DNA of 64,000 bases from Pseudophaeomoniella oleicola (GCA_003868215.1 QWDQ01000004.1:62001-126000); one strand, 5' to 3'; positions 1 through 13,071 are shown, counted from the stretch's first letter. The notes: generated by a model not told the origin, from the sequence alone. Made by a program: numbers and translations.

Positions 1-859
1 AGTCTCCATACTTGTACCCATACCAGGATAGTGACCGGCAAACAGCCTGTGGCTTTCATTGACAGCACCTTTACTCATACTCGTTTCGACGAAAGGAATG
101 TTGAACTTTTCCACTACAGCCATTATCTGGTCTGTAGTTCTGGACCTAACTGCACCCGCATCGATTACTGCAACTGGGGTTTTGCTTGAAGCAAGCTTCT
201 CCGCGAACGTCTTGATCGTTCGTGTCTCTTCCTCAGCATCGTGCTTTGGAAGCTCAACGTTTAGCGGCTTCAGGTCTGGCGTATCCTCTACGTAGGCGTA
301 GCCTATATCACCTGGGACGCCGATGTAGACAGGCTGCGAATGGTAGATCATGTCATGCAAGACACGGTCAATCTCGGAAAGGGCTGTCGCGGGATCAAGC
401 AAGACAGTGTCCGAGCAGGTGATATGCTTCGACATTTCATGGTACGCGGTGTAGTTCGGTACTCCTAGCGTATGGTGAACCACCATCTTGTCTTCAATGG
501 CTTTCATTGCTGGGTAGCCAACAATATGAACTATTGGCAATTTCTCTGCAAACGACCCCCCGATGGCATTGAGGGCAGATAGTTCCCCTGGGCCAAAAGT
601 GGTGATAAGGCACCCGACTCCATTGACCCTAGCGTACCCATCCGCGGCATAGCCAGCGACAAGCTCGTTCGGGTTACCCTTGAAATCCAACTCGCACTTC
701 GGGACCAGATCCAGAAACGCAAGCTCATAATCTGACATATATCAGTCACTGTAGTCGTGGATGGGCTAGGGACAGACCTCCAGGCACTCCAAATACCGAC
801 TTGACACCCAGCTCCTTCACACGGCGCAGGAGGTATTCCCCCACTCGGATTTTGGGCAT
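1..859 (-). CDS. Pyruvate decarboxylase, N-terminal part (cut by left edge)
   Basis: Thiamine-diphosphate enzyme that decarboxylates pyruvate to acetaldehyde in the cytosol, the first step of ethanol fermentation. The start codon is at 859-857. Exon 1 is 778-859, a 46-nt intron runs 732-777 (GTCTGT..TCAG), and exon 2 continues to the window edge, giving 271 residues. The start reads MPKIRVGEYLLRRVKELGVK. Splicing restores FGVPGDYELAFLD, the classic first strand-helix of the family. The cofactor-activating Glu lies in NPNELVAGYAADGYAR, and the paired histidines in VVHHTLG match the active site of yeast Pdc. The central TPP-domain linker begins before the edge, so the catalytic C-terminal half is off-window. 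Close relatives such as indolepyruvate decarboxylase share these motifs and are not fully excluded. The family assignment is secure; the exact substrate is inferred. Confidence 0.93.
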
Positions 860-2201
860 GTTCTTTATATATATATATATGAGAAGATTGAAGCAAAAAG
901 AAAAGAAAAGATCCACGATATGAAAAGCAGTCGAGATACGAGATATGACGTAGCGCTTGCTCTGAAGATTGCTTGAATGAGATGCGATTAGAGAGTATAG
1001 TCAGCCTAAGTTGAAATTAAGCAGAGTAACAACTTTTGAAGAATCGAAACAGCAATACCGGCTCTCCTTTATAGCCCATTCTCATTCCCTCCTGGATGAA
1101 TAACTTCCAACAGAAGCAAAGTAGGTACCTATCCCTCTCTTCTCTTCTTCTCCCCCTCGAACCCTGTTGTTTGTGGGGCGCGTCGTCGGCTATTCGCGGT
1201 ATGCGATAATTACCACGTATACAACCACACCCAGAGTCTGGTCTATGCCTCATTACTACCGTACAACTGTTTAGCTTGACCGGCGGTTCCGATCCGAATA
1301 GCCTGATGCCATATTACCCAGGATATGCTGAGCTAGACTGTGAAAATCTAGATGAGGTGGCGCATGGAAAATTGCAAACAGTCCAAGGGCGTGATGTTAA
1401 GTCACCCGACCTGATGAGAAGTTGATAGAACCGTCTCGCGTAATTGCTGTGTCTTTGCAGTACATTTGCTGAGACTGGGGGTGGTGCCAGGAATCACAAA
1501 AGACCTGCACTAGACAATCCAAATACCTATGGTTCCAGTGCTGGAGCCAAGTCTCCGATGGAAGTACAATTGGTGACCGTGTATGGAGCTGTCTGCGTTG
1601 TGTATTTGGGTATTTATCGAAGATCTATACTTACTTCACCGTGACGTTGGCTTGTTCCTAGTCTTAGGATCTCCTTTTGCTGTTATGAATATCGGAGTGG
1701 AAACGGTTCACATGTACGGGATGCAAAGCTGCCTACCTACCTATCTAGGTAGCCACTACCCGAGTTGACGTCGGCGAGTAGTTCGAAGGGAGACAAATAA
1801 CCCGATCATGTCATATGCAGTGATTCACTGATTTGGAAAAACTTGCTGCACTTTTGAACCAGCAGCAGGACGCCTTCTCAGTCATGATCTGGTGAATTGG
1901 TTGCCAAAATGGTATTACCGCTTGACAGCAGCATGCTAATCTCCCTATCAGTAATTGGAGAGGTGCCAATGCATGATACAACCAAAACAAAGGCAGAAAC
2001 AGCAGAGAATTCAACAAGGTACTTGATCTCCCTCCCAACCGAAACCCACAGACCACGCCGTAAGATGCGCCCTCAGGCACTATAAACCCAATCACTCATT
2101 TCCGTAAGAAGCTCCGATCCACAAGCCCGACCTCTAGCCAGTTCCAAGCAAGAGTCAAAACAATAAAAGCGCAGCTTCACTTGCAAAAAGATGTATCAAA
2201 T
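860..2201. other. Intergenic: pyruvate decarboxylase promoter side and H2A.Z downstream region
   Basis: There is no credible gene here. Immediately upstream of the decarboxylase start lies a run of TA dinucleotides (about 867-881), which is either a TATA-type element or part of the leader. A CTAC/CTAGGTAG-rich patch at about 1734-1752 belongs to the short-motif family seen across this window. The small open frames present overlap each other on both strands and show no recognisable protein. Confidence 0.6.
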
Positions 2202-2905
2202 TTATGCGTCAGTCTTGCTCTTCTTCTTTTGTTCAACCTTCAACAAGAGAGCACGGTTGATGTGCGGCAGAACACCACCAAAAGCGATTGTCGCGCGAAT
2301 GAGAGTGTCAAGCTCTTCGTCACCTCTGATGGCAAGTTGCAAGTGGCGCGGGGTGATACGCTTGACCTTGAGATCCTTGGCGGCGTTACCAGCGAGTTCG
2401 AGAACTTCAGCAGTAAGATATTCGAGAACGGCAGTGACGTAGACAGCAGCTGTAGACATATTAGCATCCCTCACATGCCTGTGAGAACGGAGTCGAGAAA
2501 TACCTTTGGCGCCAACTCTCATCTTATTCTGAGTGTTGTTCTTCAAGAAACGCTTGACACGACCACAGGGGAACTGGAAACATTCAATGTTAGTGCTGAA
2601 GCAAGCCTGACGCGAATATGCAAGAGATGCCGAATAATAATATCGGAAGCTGTGTAGAATCGTCCTCACACGTGAATCCAGTGATGTTCCAGCCACTTTG
2701 ACGCGTCGTATCCTGCATCTTAACGTCATGGTGACGAGAAAAGTCCAAGTATTGAAGCTGTCGTGCATGCGACAACAGAGAGAAAATTTGCACAATGACT
2801 AACCTGCAGACCAGCCTTTGCGCTGTGAGATTTTTGAGTCTTGCCGCTTGAATCCTTTGCGCCAGACGCTTTGCCGCCGATGCTTTTTCCTTTACCTCCA
2901 GCCAT
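2202..2905 (-). CDS. HTZ1: Histone variant H2A.Z
   Basis: H2A variant placed by SWR1-type remodellers at promoter-flanking nucleosomes in the nucleus. There are three exons, 2804-2905, 2504-2573 and 2202-2449, with introns of 230 and 54 nt. Together they give 139 aa, the usual H2A.Z length. The start reads [18 protein letters not shown]. The histone fold is recovered exactly across both junctions ([19 protein letters not shown] and [16 protein letters not shown]). H2A.Z-specific features are visible: the RVGAKAAVYV context, the extended acidic-patch segment [15 protein letters not shown], and [12 protein letters not shown] in place of the canonical H2A tail. The second intron is a multiple of three without an in-frame stop, so retention would insert 18 residues. 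The identity of the variant is not in doubt. Confidence 0.97.
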
Positions 2906-4417
2906 CTTGAATTGTCGGTTATCGAAGTGATTTGTTGTGTTGTAATCGTTGGTTGATGTTGGTGATGGCGATTAGAAGATGTTGTGGCGGGTGAAGGAGA
3001 GGGGACGCGCGACACTGCGATGGGTTGGGTGACTTAAGTTGTTATGGGGCGGAACGGAATGCAAGGAAAACGCTTTTCAAAGATTCGAAAGCAGATCAGT
3101 CGGCCCAGACACGCCTTTCCTCTTAGGGACTAGGCTCATCAACCTCAACTTCGACTTCGCGCACCCAGCAGGCAGTGCGAGAGCTGCAGCCTGATCCTGC
3201 TCGCAACCAAGCTTGTCAGTGCAAAATAGACATGTATCCTGATGGTGAGGCACTGTGTGATCCATCTGTCACAGCTTGTTCGGATGACGCCCTCGGCGTA
3301 GACACGTAGCCCCCGTTGACCACTGGGGTTTGTTCAGCCCGATACCTGCTGCCAGTTGCAACCCTTGATCTCACCTTGCGACTTGAACTATGTAACGAGA
3401 CAGTAGCATCCCTATGGAAGGGATGCTCTTCATAACCAGACCTTGCGGTTTTCATTTCTGTCGCTCCCCGCGGTTGATCATATTCGCAGGTGAAGTGTGA
3501 TGTCAAGTGTGCGATGGGGAGAAGGCGGACAAGATGACAAGGTCGGAAAACCGCTGCTTAGTCATCCACATACCTGTCGGATCCCTCTCATTGGTAGCCT
3601 GCCTCTAAGTACCTCAGCCTGTGTCGATGAATAAGACCGGCGTAAGGTGCGCTGTCTGAAGTCGTTGATAAGTGTAGGCTGCATATCATGCATATGTGCT
3701 TGCTGTCGTCTTGACATGCTGCAGATTATCGCCGTGTATTTCACATGTCCTCGCGACTTCACGGTTCCGGAGTAATACATGCTTCCTACGACTTTAGTCT
3801 CTCGTTGTATAGTAATGGCCCATGTCCAGGACGTTAAAGATGGTGCAGTAATCAGTCAAATTTGTATATTGTAGTAGCACGTGTGACATTACGCGGTATC
3901 GATCAGAGACAGACTCAAGACAACAAAGTACACATAGCCGAGCGCAGATGAAACAGCGAACGATATGAAATAGCCGGAGAACCTATTTTCCCTCTCTTTT
4001 GCGATCCATGGACCCAAGAACCAAGCGAGAATTATTCCACGAAGAAGTCATTCATGCCAGCCACTGGGTAAGCTGCTGCTAACCGAGTTCCCTTAAAGGA
4101 AATGCAACAAAAAAACCACCTATTATCGAACAAATATGCTGTCGAAATGCAAAAAATGTGCGCCATAATTCCATTACTTCGTCCTTTTGTACAGATATCT
4201 CATCGAACCTGAAGAAGGCCCCGCCAGACACTATGAGACAAAACATCTTGTTTCCAATAGCGCAGTAACCGGGCTGCCCCGCACATAAGATCTAATGTGG
4301 TATCTCATTCATTTTTTTCTTTACTCGTTGAATCGTCGTTCGTCATTTCATATGGCTTCCGGCTCAAAAGACTCATTTCTGTTGGGCCTCAGCCACGGTG
4401 CATATGGGAATCGTCGC
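2906..4417. other. Intergenic: H2A.Z promoter and 3' flank of the RRM/R3H gene
   Basis: About 1.5 kb without a supportable gene. The proximal part (about 2906-3060) should hold the H2A.Z leader and promoter. A 141-aa frame overlapping the H2A.Z first exon is a shadow. No repeats longer than a few units were seen. Confidence 0.55.
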
Positions 4418-4578
4418 TCATTCCACAATAATTTCAGGTCCAGACGCACTTCGATATTCATCGCTGCCTCTGCTCTGATGTCCATTATTTCGTCGGAAGC
4501 CAGCCCCGGTAGGGATGGCGGGTTGGCGCATTGGCTGAGCGGCTCTGTTGCTGCCGATAGGTGCCGTAATTGAGTTTG

Positions 4579-4609
<31 letters not shown>

Positions 4610-6286
4610 TTGTTGTTGAGATTCTTGATCCCATGAGAACATGCTGCGAAGTCGACGCGGACTTCCAGAGTTTCCCAAGCCAGTCCCGAGCGACATACTT
4701 CCAAAACCATTGACGATGTCGTCGCGATGACCGCCGAGATTCTGGCTCGAGGCACTTAGAAGGGGGGTTTCCCGGGTCTGGCTGTTAGAAGCATCCACTT
4801 GTCCAAGTCGGCTACCGTTCACCGGGCCACCTTGGGAATAGCTGGAAGTAGAATACACCGGAGAGGGAGTAAATGATCGCAGATCAGCGTATGACTTAGC
4901 AGCCCGCAGGTTGTTGTTGGACCCAAACGGCATGTCCTGCGGAGGAAGCACATTCAGGGAGACCTGCCCACGTAATGTGCTGTTATAGGAAGCTTCGTTA
5001 TGACGATTGTCACCGAAATCCGTCGTTGCTGCTCGGTTAAGGCCCCTTGTCCGTGACATATCATTGCCCACGCCGGCTTGCCCTGTGTGGAGAGTTGGAG
5101 GGCTCATATGTGCAGGTGTCGTACGGAAGACATGGACCTGACGTCTTTCACCTTCCCCAACGGAGAGATGGTGCAATCCAAGTTGATGGGCAAGCGTGTG
5201 AAGCGTACGGCGCTGAGAGGGTGACAATCCGGCCTCGAAGATATGAGTCTCTCTATCACTGCCTCTGAACTCCAGTAGTTCTGTATACCACTTCAAATTT
5301 TGTGGATCGTTCATGTCTATATCTTCCCGCGTATCAGTAACCTGTCTTCCGGATGTGATACCGTAGTACGTACTAGGAGGTATGGCTCGGGATTGGTTGT
5401 TATGTCCTTGTGGATGTGGTGAGGTGGATGGAGGCGGATGAGACCCAATCGATGACATGGAAGGGAAAGAATGCAACGGAGTAGGTGCCATGGGACGGTG
5501 TTGTTCTTCGAGTTGTCCACGGCGTTGACGCTTCTCCCGTTCAATCCTCTCACGCTGCTCCAGTGGGAGCATCTTCTTATATTCCACTCGCAGTTTCCTC
5601 CCCTGCAATTCGTACAGGTTCAAAGCGCGGATTACCGTCGCTGTCTCATCGGGGGAAGTGAAGTTCGCAAAAGCCAGACCACGAAAGACACCGTTGTCAA
5701 AGTGATAGTTGAACGCGTACGGTAGAGGGAGATTCATCTCGCTCATGAGCCCCATGAGTTGCTCCTTCCGGACGGCGAAAGGGATGTTTTTGATCACGAT
5801 CGCAGTGGGGATGAGCTCATCATCGGGGTCAGACACTGCAGAGCCATTACGACCCTGCATTAAAGATCCAAGTCTTGCCTCATCAGGATTACCAAAACCG
5901 GAGGGGCCACCGGGTTGGGTATCCATCCACGCCGAAGGAAGCTCTGCTCTACCCCTAGTTGGTCTCAACCGCGTCGTTGCACCAGTACCTCCGATCGGGC
6001 CAAATGGCCCAATAGTATTTGCTCCGAAACCCGAGCTGTTTTGATTCCAGGTTTGTGCGCCATTGATTTCATAATTTTGAGGTGCGCCCATGGGAGGCAT
6101 GCCGTTCATAAAGCCTCGGTTGGGTTCATAAAACCCGTTCTGCGCTTGTGGCATTGTGCCATAGACATCGAACTGGCGCGACGGCTGCCTATGAAGGGCA
6201 GGCATTCTGTCAGGGTTCAACGAGTTCATCGACGTGGTATCGGGTGTGCTAGTAGTATACAGATCTGTAGTCGAATATCCGTTCAT
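4418..6286 (-). CDS. RNA-binding protein with RRM and R3H domains (Cip2/Pin4-like)
   Basis: Single-exon gene of 622 aa. An Asn/Gly/Pro-rich disordered N-terminus leads to one RRM at about residues 161-239. RNP2 is IVIKNIP and RNP1 is FRGLAFANF. A basic helix (PLEQRERIEREKRQRRG) directly follows it. An R3H domain lies at about 328-389 with its Arg-x3-His pair at R359 and H363 (RRTLH). A pure polyglutamine tract covers about 557-570 and the C-terminus is disordered. This RRM-plus-R3H layout matches fungal post-transcriptional regulators related to fission yeast Cip1/Cip2 and budding yeast Pin4, which act on mRNA stability under stress. The role here is inferred from that resemblance. The ATG at 6286 is the first in frame and follows a short A-poor leader. 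Confidence 0.85.
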
Positions 6287-6826
6287 ATCGCCTTACACTA
6301 AAGTAGATTCCACCCACAGTGAGCCCTCCAGGCACTTCCCAATATCCAAGGTTCGGGACCAGCTTCGCTTCTATATGCGCAAGCGCCGAATGCAACTTCG
6401 ATCAGGATATGGACTAGGGCAGACGCGTTGTCACAAAGCTGCTGAGCAATCTACTGGAGAGCTGGACTGAATGCACTGCAGGCCGCTCGCAGACTTCTTC
6501 TGGTCAGGCGGACCAAATCCTCAGCCCCGCAAAAGGGGTTCTTTTTTCTGGAAAGATAGGAGGTTCCTATGGAAGCGTCGACCTCGATGGTCTCCGGCCA
6601 GATGACTTGATGACAGCCGCCGTCTTGGAAAGTTCGTTAAATCGTACGCGACTGGAAGCGATGCTGATGAGGCATTTGTGGTACAAATTAAAGTCGCGCC
6701 GAAAGATGGATGATGACGGCTAGCATCGGGAAAACGAGGAAAACGGTATATAATGCTGAAAAGAGCAGCTGAAGCGTGACACTGCGCCTGTCGTCAAGTT
6801 GCTATGGATTTGAATGGAGGATTTGA

Positions 6827-6858
6827 AGGATAGGATAGGATAGGGTAGGATAGGATAG
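6827..6858. repeat. GGATA tandem repeat
   Basis: About six copies of a 5-base GGATA unit with one GGGTA variant, in the upstream region of the RRM/R3H gene. Confidence 0.85.
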
Positions 6859-9475
6859 ATAATTTTGGGAGGTTGTCGATGAAATGTGCAGACAGGAGGT
6901 GTGAGTGGAGTGGAGAGAAAGAGAAGTTGCAGCAAGCAAGAGTAGTTAAGGTATTGGCCGGGAGTGTCTAAGTGCCTAAGTTAGAAGTTACGTGTGCTCC
7001 GGACCACAGTAACTTAAGATGAAATCGAATCTGCTTTTTGATTGTTATTTTCTTTGGGCCAAGCTTTAGTGCCATGGGTGGAAACGAAACCGAAAGATCA
7101 AACCCGAAATCTGTAATACAATACACGCAGGTCGTCACCAAAGCATAGGTAGTTACAAGCAAACAATCAAGCCTTCCTTACCTATATTGCCTGGTGCTTC
7201 GCTTCGCGCTCTTCTTTTCAGGAGATGATATTGGTAGGGAGAGCAGCAAACACGAGACTGGATGGAGGGTTTACAATTCAAGCGATGGGGCAGCGTAATG
7301 AAATTGGAATGGAAATGGAAATGGAACGGAAAAGGGTCATTCGAGATTATCCTCGGGCAACGATTCATAGGAACTTTAGTTTATCGGGGGTTGAGGGATA
7401 CACTCCCTTAACTAACACGTTTGAATTATCTTCCTATTCGCGCGAAGCTCCTCTGCAGGGCCCCCTCCAAGCCGGAAAAAGAACCACCTAAGATATTACC
7501 AGTACAGTAATCATACAAACAGAACTTGATACCTGTTTTCATTGCCCCCCATACAGTACCTAGGTAGGTAGGTATCTACTTGCCTCTTGACTTGATTAAA
7601 AGATAGGTATTCCCAAGGCATTCAAGGTACCTACTAGGTAGTAGGTAGGTAGAAAGAAAGAGGCAGGTACTCTTCGGGAGTGAAAGGTGTGGTTGCTTGT
7701 ACATATGAAGAGTCAGCAAGCCTCACAAAATGCAGGGTCAAATCACCAGATCTACGAATATCAGGTAGAGATCAACTTGATGACCAGCAGACCATGCGCT
7801 ATGCTCATCACGCGTAACGAAATGGCTTCGCATCAGAGACATATTCAAACACGTCTACTAAACTCGTATCATGTGTCACACACATAATGACAATCACAGT
7901 CATCATGTAGGATGCCCTGCCCAGTTTCTTGGTTCCATCACAGCCTGCAGCCTGAAGCATCATCCTCCATAGGATCCTTCGGAAAGGCTTGCACACATGT
8001 TTACGTACGAGGAAGTAAGTCAGTGATGCGCAGTGGCTGCTACTTTGTCTCTCCCTCCCTCCTTCTTATTACTGGATAGGTAGAAGAACTACTGGCCACT
8101 CATGCAAGTGCTATCTCAATTGGGGTCACTCAGACACAATGTAGTTACTGTGATGGTTGCTGGCAGTGTGGCGTTAAGAGTTGAGATACCTGACACTATC
8201 TTGGTTTTGTATGTATCGTTACCGTACGGCAGTAACATCGGTCTTTGATCTACAAGGGGGGTGGCTCGTGGCCGTGGGTACACACACACCTTCGGGCTCC
8301 GGCAACGGCAATACTCATTTGACGCCTCCTAAAGTAAAAAGAAATGATCTTGCAGCGGAGATGAGAAACAAGCCAGTAAACATGGATCTGATCATTATTG
8401 TCATCATACAACAGCAACAACGTACGGTTCAGCACTTGGGAGTACCTTTGTGGATACTTAAATCATTCCAAGATTTCGACCTTCTCGCATACCTATATTC
8501 TGTCCCCTCTCCTCGTGTTTTGAAGGGATCAATTAAACACGGTAGATATAGGTTCTCTCCTTCGCGTTTAACGACGGAATGCAAATGCTGGGTGACATGT
8601 CGAAAGGAGACGGCGCAGCGTCCATAGCAACGGCACGCACCACGAGATACCCATTGAAATACCAATGTAATGTTAAGTAATAGTTCCCCTTCCTACTCCC
8701 ATGAGTCGATGAAGAATGCGGATCCCAGCTGGAATGAACTGCTTCAATGTACACCGACAAGACGGCAAACGTACAGTATACCATCAGCACCGATTGATGC
8801 ACCCCACAGCAGATGCCCTAAATGGTAATAATCAAATCAACGTGGCAGCCTAAGGTAAGCAGTGAAAAGGAAGACCTTTCCACCCATATTGACGGGCGAG
8901 CGGGAGACGAGCTTGACCGTTCGAAGACCAGGGGAAAAAGGGGGTTTGTGCGGGAACACTGTATTAATAGTGATTGCGCCGTCTCAAAAATTTGACTTGT
9001 GGCGAGCGACCTGCGCGATCTGATATGGCCCGCGCCGTAGCGATTCAGGGTCGACAGTGTTGATAGGGCGATTCTAGCTCCCACCCCTTGTTTCGTTTGC
9101 GGTATCAAGACGCTGATGATGACCTCGAAGCAAAAGTGTTGTCAATCAGGAACGCAAGAATGAAGACCCTCTGAGGAAATGAAAATTGAACAGAATGGGG
9201 TTCACAAGTATGGTCGCGTAATCCGCTCTATCCCAGGTACATGAGGTAATTACTTCAAAAGGAGGTGGTATCGACTCTTAATAACGACTCGATACCAGAT
9301 CACATCAAAGTCTTGTATAAGGTATGCGATCTCTTGTGCCTGGAGTGTGATTACTATAGCTAGGAATATTACTGATACATAGTAGACAGAGCGTACTATA
9401 TTTCCCCTCATAGCATTCACTGCTTCTCAATCCGTGAAGTCTTCACTGACCTTGATACTTCATTGATATATATTA

Positions 9476-9487
9476 TACTACGTAGTA
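9476..9487. repeat. Perfect palindrome TACTACGTAGTA
   Basis: One of five perfect 12-base copies of this self-complementary motif in the window, all intergenic. It lies about 490 bp before the aldo-keto reductase start. Confidence 0.8.
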
Positions 9488-9978
9488 ATGCAAATCCTCC
9501 CTTCTTTTTCAAAAGGGTATGTCTGGTATCTGGGAATTTCAATCGCACAGTCACTTCTGATCCAAATCAGTGTCTCGTAATTAAGACACTGCTACTCAGT
9601 ACTGTGTACCTTCCCTGGCAGTCTCTTTTGCTAGTAAGCAGTCCAGGGTCTCAGGGACAGTACTCCAAAGTACGTGATTTTGGGATTTCAGGGTCCGTAG
9701 GCGACATCATCCTCGTTTCTCGCCCATCGTCTCCGCGCGCCACTAGCAGTCAACAATGACGACAGTCATATCATACTACGTGCGTAGTAGAATCCCCGTA
9801 CTGACCACCACCAAAGACACGATACTGATTCAAATCTATATACTACCGAACGAACCAGGTTCCTAGCTAGTTACCGAATATCCACGAGTTACTTGAACTT
9901 TTCGTCCATCGCGAATCGAATATCTGCAACTCGCACTCAGGCGATATACCAGGAGTTGCTGCGTCTTTGAGCACGCAC

Positions 9979-11136
9979 ATGAATTCTACAACAAGCGCAA
10001 TATTCGGCAAGCTGGCCTTGCATAGTGCTCACGCAACTGGAAGCGTCTCAAACGTTCCAGCTTTTGTCTATGGTACAGCATGGAAGAAGGAGAAGACGGC
10101 TGACCTAGTTTATCAAGCCATCTGCTCTGGATTTCGGGCCATTGACACGGCAGCGCAGCCTAAACACTATGAAGAACCCCTCGTCGGAGCTGGCATTCGA
10201 CGTGCTATCACTGAAGGCCATACCAGCAGAGCGGATTTATTCGTAAGTCATTTCGTTCTCCTTGTGTGGATTTTCGTATCACAGCCTTGTCACCTAAGCT
10301 TCATCACCTGATTTCATGACTACTTCGGGTTGATAAATGCTCCTTCGATACTTCCTCACCTCACAACACTTGGTCAATGCCTACATCGATAGTTAGTGTT
10401 CGCTATCCGCTGCTGTTAACGTAGCCTACAATTCGAACAGGTTCAGAGCAAATTTACTTCCATTCACGGCCAAGATCCTGAAAGACTGCCGTATGATCCA
10501 TTGCTACCGATAGCCGAGCAAGTCCGTGCATCCGTCAAGTCGTCGTTGCAAAATCTACGCCACGACGACAAAGACGACAGGAGCGCATATCTTGACTCAC
10601 TGGTAATGCATTCGCCAATGCCAACCATCAACGAAACACTGGAAGCCTGGGCAGCCATGCAATCCTTTGTTCCGCATCAAGTCCGCAATATTGGAATTTC
10701 CAATTGCAATCTTTTTACTCTGATGGAACTTCATGAACGCAGTGATATCAAGCCGGCTATCGTTCAGAATCGGTTCTACCCGGGTACGAAATATGACATC
10801 GGCCTCCGAAAATTCTGCTCAGACAATCACATCGTCTACCAGAGCTTTTGGACATTGAGTGCAAACCCAAAACTCGTTGGGTCAACGGAGGTTGGTGCTT
10901 TGGCTCAGCAAATGCAGATTAGCCCTCAGTCCGCCCTCTACTGTCTTGTCTTAGGGCTAGGCAACATTGTTATGCTCAACGGGACGACTAGCAAAGAGCA
11001 CATGGTGTCCGACCTTGCTGCGCTCGAGAAAGTATATAGCTACGCCTCGCTGAACCCGAGAAATTGGGCCCAAGCACTGCAGGCCTTCGGAAAGCTCATC
11101 GGCCAGCCCATGGATTCTGGAATTGCTACCAATTGA
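9979..11136 (+). CDS. Aldo-keto reductase
   Basis: NADPH-dependent carbonyl reductase of the AKR superfamily; substrate unknown. There are two exons, 9979-10242 and 10441-11136, with a 198-nt intron (GTAAGT..ACAG) whose removal joins RADLF to VQSKF, giving 319 aa. The catalytic tetrad is complete: D56 (FRAIDTAAQ), Y64 (HYEEPLVG), K92 (VQSKF) and H145 (VMHSP). The GISN and QNRF strands of the TIM barrel are visible. The usual NADP-binding IPKSxx loop is replaced by MLNGTTSKEH, still with Ser/Lys, as in other fungal outliers. The barrel is otherwise full length. The first in-frame ATG after the upstream TTG is at 9979, which I take as the start. There is no neighbouring biosynthetic gene, so a pathway role cannot be assigned. 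Confidence 0.9.
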
Positions 11137-13071
11137 GGCAACCTCGAACTATCAGCTCAAAGTTGTTGCACAGCACAGGCCGATATTGTCATAGCGCCTC
11201 AGGTGATGATCTCCAAGATGTGACCGCCGAACATCCCCTCAGCTCATGCCAGGTAACATGGTATGGACATTTTCATTGGCGCGGCTCTGCGACGAGGACA
11301 CTTATATTGGTATCATGAGCAATCTCAGGGAACGTTGTCTTTACACCCCACTAGGTTTGATTCTACTATTTCGTTGGCAGCGAATGCCACCAACAATGCC
11401 GCTTCCGTACTAGTACGTAGTACATGAAGCATGGAAAAAGCAATTGCGAGCGACGTCCATGCACATGAAGAAGACGCAACGGTCTAGGATCAGTAAGCTA
11501 ATATGTATCCTTATAGGCGGATTTGGAGGCTGACGTTTTGGATCCTTGCCCTCATCGTCCGATTCCCGTGGAGGGGCAACTTGGCATGGGCATGTGTCAA
11601 ACGGCCGTACAGCACTTGCACAGTAACCACCACAGCTTGCCGGAAGCGCCGGAAGCTGGAAACACCAGTCAATGAGATGAACAGTGTCCCCAATATACCA
11701 CCTACAGTCAGTAGATATACGAGGTTGAAGGCTGTTGCACTAGCTACGTACTAGGTAGTCTACCGAGCTGCTACTTTGACGATACATGGTCTCTGGGCTG
11801 AAGTGGCTGAAGGGTATAGTTTCCGCATATTACAGCCGAGAGTGTCAAAAGATTGCAAGCTGGGATGCATCCGCTTAGTCATGCATGCTATTGCTCCACT
11901 ATGTACTAGTAGGTAGTAGGTAGTATGGCAAGCAGATCAATGTCGAAACCAAGGGTAAGGTACATAAGGTATCTTCATTTGATACCTAGTATGTAGCACA
12001 TTGTTCAGGGCTGTCGAAATGATAGCAATTAGGCTCCAAGCAATCAGCTACTCCGTCCGCTTGGTCCTGTCATTGAATGGAAATCGTATCCGATGAACCG
12101 ACATGGTCGGAGAAAGGAGGTACCCGTCGGGACCACTTGTCACGATACTACCCATGCCAGTAATCAGTCCGGTTGTACTACTATGAGGTACGTAGTACTT
12201 GGACATGTGGAGAGGGAGAGGGAGACAAGAAGGTAGCTTGTTAGCCATCGAGCAAGTCCTTTCTTTGATAATTCAGGCAAGATAAGGCTCTTTTGTACCG
12301 ATCCCCCTAAGCTGATCCGATCTCTCCTGGTACCGTAGTAGGATGGTACGACGTAGTACGATATAGAAAGGAGGGTCGTGATGGGGATCAATGTTACATA
12401 ATAAAGAAAAAGCGTCTCATGGGGCCATTTGAGGAGACGTGGTGATCTGATTGGCAGAACCCCTGGCTAGCGTGCCAAGCTGAGTCATCCAAGTGGAAAA
12501 AGCGTCTGTGCAATCAGATCGTCGCTTCTTGGGTACCGTTGACTTACCGATAAACCCTTCGAGTAAAGTGACTAACTGGTGGGCCGGCTTCTACCGTGAC
12601 GCTTTTTGGCCCATCCGATCGAAAAGATTCATGACGCCGGCTACGAACTCCTCATATGTGCTTTCATCTTTGAATACCACCCCTCACAATTGGAAAATTC
12701 TTAAGCATCGCCTACTTCTTTCCTTCCTACCACGGCAATCCCGTCGACAGTTGACGTACACCACAAGGCTACTGGCTATCAAAATCCCATTCGCTCAACA
12801 GCCCTCCCGACTCATCCGTCATCGTGATAACGCAACAAACATCCCCACTTCCGCCATCGATTCATCCAGCGCTGCTCCGTGAATTGACGCCCAATTCCAG
12901 TCTTCTCCAGTGTTCAGCCCTCCGTTCTTTACAGCGAAGGTAATTAGCAAAAGAGATCGGAACAACCTAGCCTCGAAACGCTGCGGTGCCTATAAAGCCT
13001 GCTAGGGCCTGAATTTCCTATCGCTTCATATATCTCTTCCGGCGCATCGAATTGATTTGGGCACTCGTCCC
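11137..13071. other. Intergenic: 3' side of the reductase gene and HSF1 upstream region
   Basis: About 1.9 kb with no convincing gene. TACGTAGTAC-type motifs occur at about 11411-11423, 12189-12198 and 12347-12359, and TAGGTAGTAGG patches at about 11742-11762 and 11907-11926. The last 400 bp carry the HSF1 promoter. A two-unit heat-shock-like sequence GAAAATTC sits at 12693-12700, which is too weak to call an element. A 129-aa frame at 12493-12882 has no recognisable content. Confidence 0.55.
12991..12997 (+). promoter_or_regulatory. Possible TATA box of HSF1
   Basis: TATAAAG lies 75-81 bases before the HSF1 start codon. This spacing would leave a short leader. Motif match only. Confidence 0.35.

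Larger units (their letters stand above)
6287..9978. other. 3.7-kb gene-free stretch
   Basis: I find no supportable gene. The left end must hold the promoter and leader of the RRM/R3H gene; the right end holds the promoter of the aldo-keto reductase. Between them lie a GGATA tandem tract (6827-6858), clusters of TAGGTA/CCTAGG at about 7558-7575 and 7627-7652, one perfect TACTACGTAGTA (9476-9487), and a split version with TACTACG and CGTAGTA arms (9774-9789). An imperfect stem with GGTATCGA (9267-9274) and TCGATACC (9289-9296) is also present. Open frames are short and overlapping. Confidence 0.55.

Noticed and set aside
9267-9296. Inverted repeat GGTATCGA / TCGATACC
   Set aside because: Eight-base arms with a 14-base loop; short enough to arise by chance in 64 kb and not linked to any gene feature.
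12693-12700. Heat-shock-element-like GAAAATTC before HSF1
   Set aside because: Only two of the three inverted GAA units needed for a convincing element are present.
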